DNA of 64,000 nt from Acrasis kona (lineage: Eukaryota > Heterolobosea > Eutetramitea > Acrasida > Acrasidae), in contig JAOPGA020000946.1 of the NCBI GenBank assembly GCA_026419775.2, forward strand, positions 62,001 to 126,000. Reading direction: 5' to 3'. The notes beneath the pieces are model-generated. The model did not search any database. It had not been told where the DNA came from and was given only the letters and a program-made list of their open reading frames with translations. The number at the start of each line of letters is the position of its first letter. Positions within the stretch are counted from its first letter, which is position 1. Made by a program: the position numbers and the translations under genes. Positions 62,878-64,000 of the stretch are shown one piece after another.

Positions 62878-64000
62878 TTATGCAAGATAATTATATTTGC
62901 TTCTTGATGATGAATCCCTCTCCAAATATTCTCTCTCAATCAAACTCTCGATTCTCTTCTTTATCAAATCGGGCGCCGGCATGAAACGTTGTTGTAACTG
63001 CTTGGTGACCTCCACCACCAAATCACGATGCTCGAAGCTCTTTCTCGCCTTCATAATACGCACGATCGTCGCATCCAACTGCCACTTTCTCTCCTCATCC
63101 ACCTTCTCCTGAGTCTCCTTGACCTGCTCCTTGCTCTCCTTCAACACCACCGGTGCAATCTTCACCTTTAATAATTTACTCTTGAAATCTGGACTAATGG
63201 TAAACGTGGTAGTATTCTCCAACGTCTTTTCTGGATGGCGAATCAATAACTTTTCGTGAGTCTTGCTCTTGACGGTGAGCGCCAATAGATTCTTCTTGAC
63301 GTCGATCGATGGAATCTTGGTGGCAGTCAACACTTGACCGAAACTAATGGTGTCGCTGTCGTTGAACAACAACAACATGATCATTTGGAAGGTGCTGACG
63401 TTGAGTTCGTATTTTTTATCGAATCCATTGGCACGTAGATCGGCCGTTCCCATGTTGTATTGCCAGGTCAATCGACGACCGGTGTGGCTGTGCAAGTAGT
63501 ACTCCTTGAACACGTCGCATGCCTTTTCCAACTCTGCTGGCACGGCGATGCTGACGGCCTGGGTGATGGGCCAATATCCAGTGGTCAACACTTGCACGTT
63601 AATGTCTAGAGGCGTGGTGATGCTCTTTGCTTGCAAATGTGATTTGTAAGTTTCCATCGTGTCCCTGCTCATGCGCATGTCGCTAAACATTCCTTCCAAC
63701 TTGCTGGTGAATTGATAACCGAATTCCGATTTTAATTTGCTGATGAATGATTTCTCTGCTTCGTCGCTCTGACTCTTTTGGCCCAACAATCTCTTTGCCA
63801 AGTGATTCTTGTAGTACTTTTCGAAAATGTCCTTTTCTCTCAAATGTCTGAACAGAGCGATGACTTGTTCGAACAAAATGTCGAATTCTGTCTCCAGTAT
63901 TTGTTGCTTTCCCTTCTTTAATTTACTATCAATGTATAGGGATAGATACTCTGGGAAACGATCGTTCGCATTTATAATGTCGTCGAATGCGCGCTTGACT
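62878..64000 (-). CDS. Cullin, C-terminal half (5' part outside window)
   Basis: Open from base 64000 to the stop at 62878; at least 373 residues. Cullin-homology signatures: EYLSLYIDSKLKKG, EKDIFEKYYKNHLAKRLLGQ, KLKSEFGYQFTSKLEGMFSD, YELNVSTFQMIMLLLFND. The C-terminus has the neddylation site Lys in TIVRIMKARKS, the winged helix LIKKRIESLIEREYLERD and the typical YNYLA end. It is a scaffold of cullin-RING ubiquitin ligases; this part binds the RBX RING protein and carries NEDD8. CUL3 or CUL1 subtype cannot be told without the N-terminal half. Convergent with DENND4, 28 bp between stops. Confidence 0.95.
   Translation of the reverse strand, partial: VKRAFDDIINANDRFPEYLSLYIDSKLKKGKQQILETEFDILFEQVIALFRHLREKDIFEKYYKNHLAKRLLGQKSQSDEAEKSFISKLKSEFGYQFTSKLEGMFSDMRMSRDTMETYKSHLQAKSITTPLDINVQVLTTGYWPITQAVSIAVPAELEKACDVFKEYYLHSHTGRRLTWQYNMGTADLRANGFDKKYELNVSTFQMIMLLLFNDSDTISFGQVLTATKIPSIDVKKNLLALTVKSKTHEKLLIRHPEKTLENTTTFTISPDFKSKLLKVKIAPVVLKESKEQVKETQEKVDEERKWQLDATIVRIMKARKSFEHRDLVVEVTKQLQQRFMPAPDLIKKRIESLIEREYLERDSSSRSKYNYLA

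Noticed and set aside
1-64000. CRISPR arrays, bacterial operons, prophage
   Set aside because: No regularly spaced direct repeats, no Shine-Dalgarno-led gene strings, and all confident genes are eukaryotic with spliceosomal introns.

Overview
The window comes from a nuclear genome of a unicellular eukaryote. Nearly every recognisable gene has eukaryotic homologues (cullin, Ariadne RBR ligase, PARN, RMC1, DENND4, metaxin, KTI12), and most are interrupted by tiny GT-AG introns. I placed about 34 introns by reading-frame continuity; almost all are 35-50 nt. Genes are packed on both strands, convergent partners lie 25-70 bp apart, and many stop codons run into AATAAA-like signals. A free-living amoeboid or amoeboflagellate protist fits the content (RGS-START fusion, EGF-rich giant surface protein, ATP-type PEPCK). 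Heterolobosea is my best guess, but that is inference. Introns were placed by eye and no transcript evidence was available.

Left part (1-16.9 kb): a >2,460-residue secreted or surface LamG/EGF protein runs off the left edge. It is followed by a cytochrome b5-acyl-CoA dehydrogenase fusion, a small spliced gene, KTI12, a basic protein with repeated RRLS-type motifs, and a 1,325-residue E2 ubiquitin-conjugating/LRR/RRM fusion. From 17 to 20.9 kb is gene-poor DNA with a decayed lysine-rich gene, a 207-bp truncated copy of the last exon of the metaxin gene found at 46 kb, a small hypothetical gene, a GC-rich island and a small mitochondrial-type protein.

Middle (20.9-40.9 kb): cytochrome P450, an unknown 553-residue protein, Ariadne E3 ligase, RGS-START protein, RMC1 (endolysosomal Rab7 GEF subunit), PARN deadenylase with an apparent frameshift, and a probable myristoylated protein. 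A 2.6-kb patch of decayed and mobile DNA then holds a C48-protease fragment, a CENP-B/pogo-type DNA-binding ORF and a perfect-TIR MITE with TA target duplication. Next come a six-BRCT protein, ATP-PEPCK and methylthioribose-1-phosphate isomerase.

Right part (41-64 kb): two relics of one DDE-transposase family flank a cluster of small genes (a DUF1772-like membrane protein, a myristoylation-type protein, a Cys-rich protein, a carbonyl-reductase-like SDR). Then come a metaxin-like import receptor and an intron-free 2,826-residue coiled-coil protein with an exact 55-residue super-repeat and a PRC1/MAP65-like C-terminus. The window ends with an acidic nuclear-type protein, a type II membrane glycosyltransferase-like protein, a DENND4-like Rab GEF and the 3' half of a cullin. 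Vesicle traffic (RMC1, DENND4) and ubiquitination (E2 fusion, Ariadne, cullin) recur, but no operon-like functional cluster is evident. The most novel items are the MAP65-like giant rod, the E2-LRR-RRM fusion and the RRLS-repeat protein.
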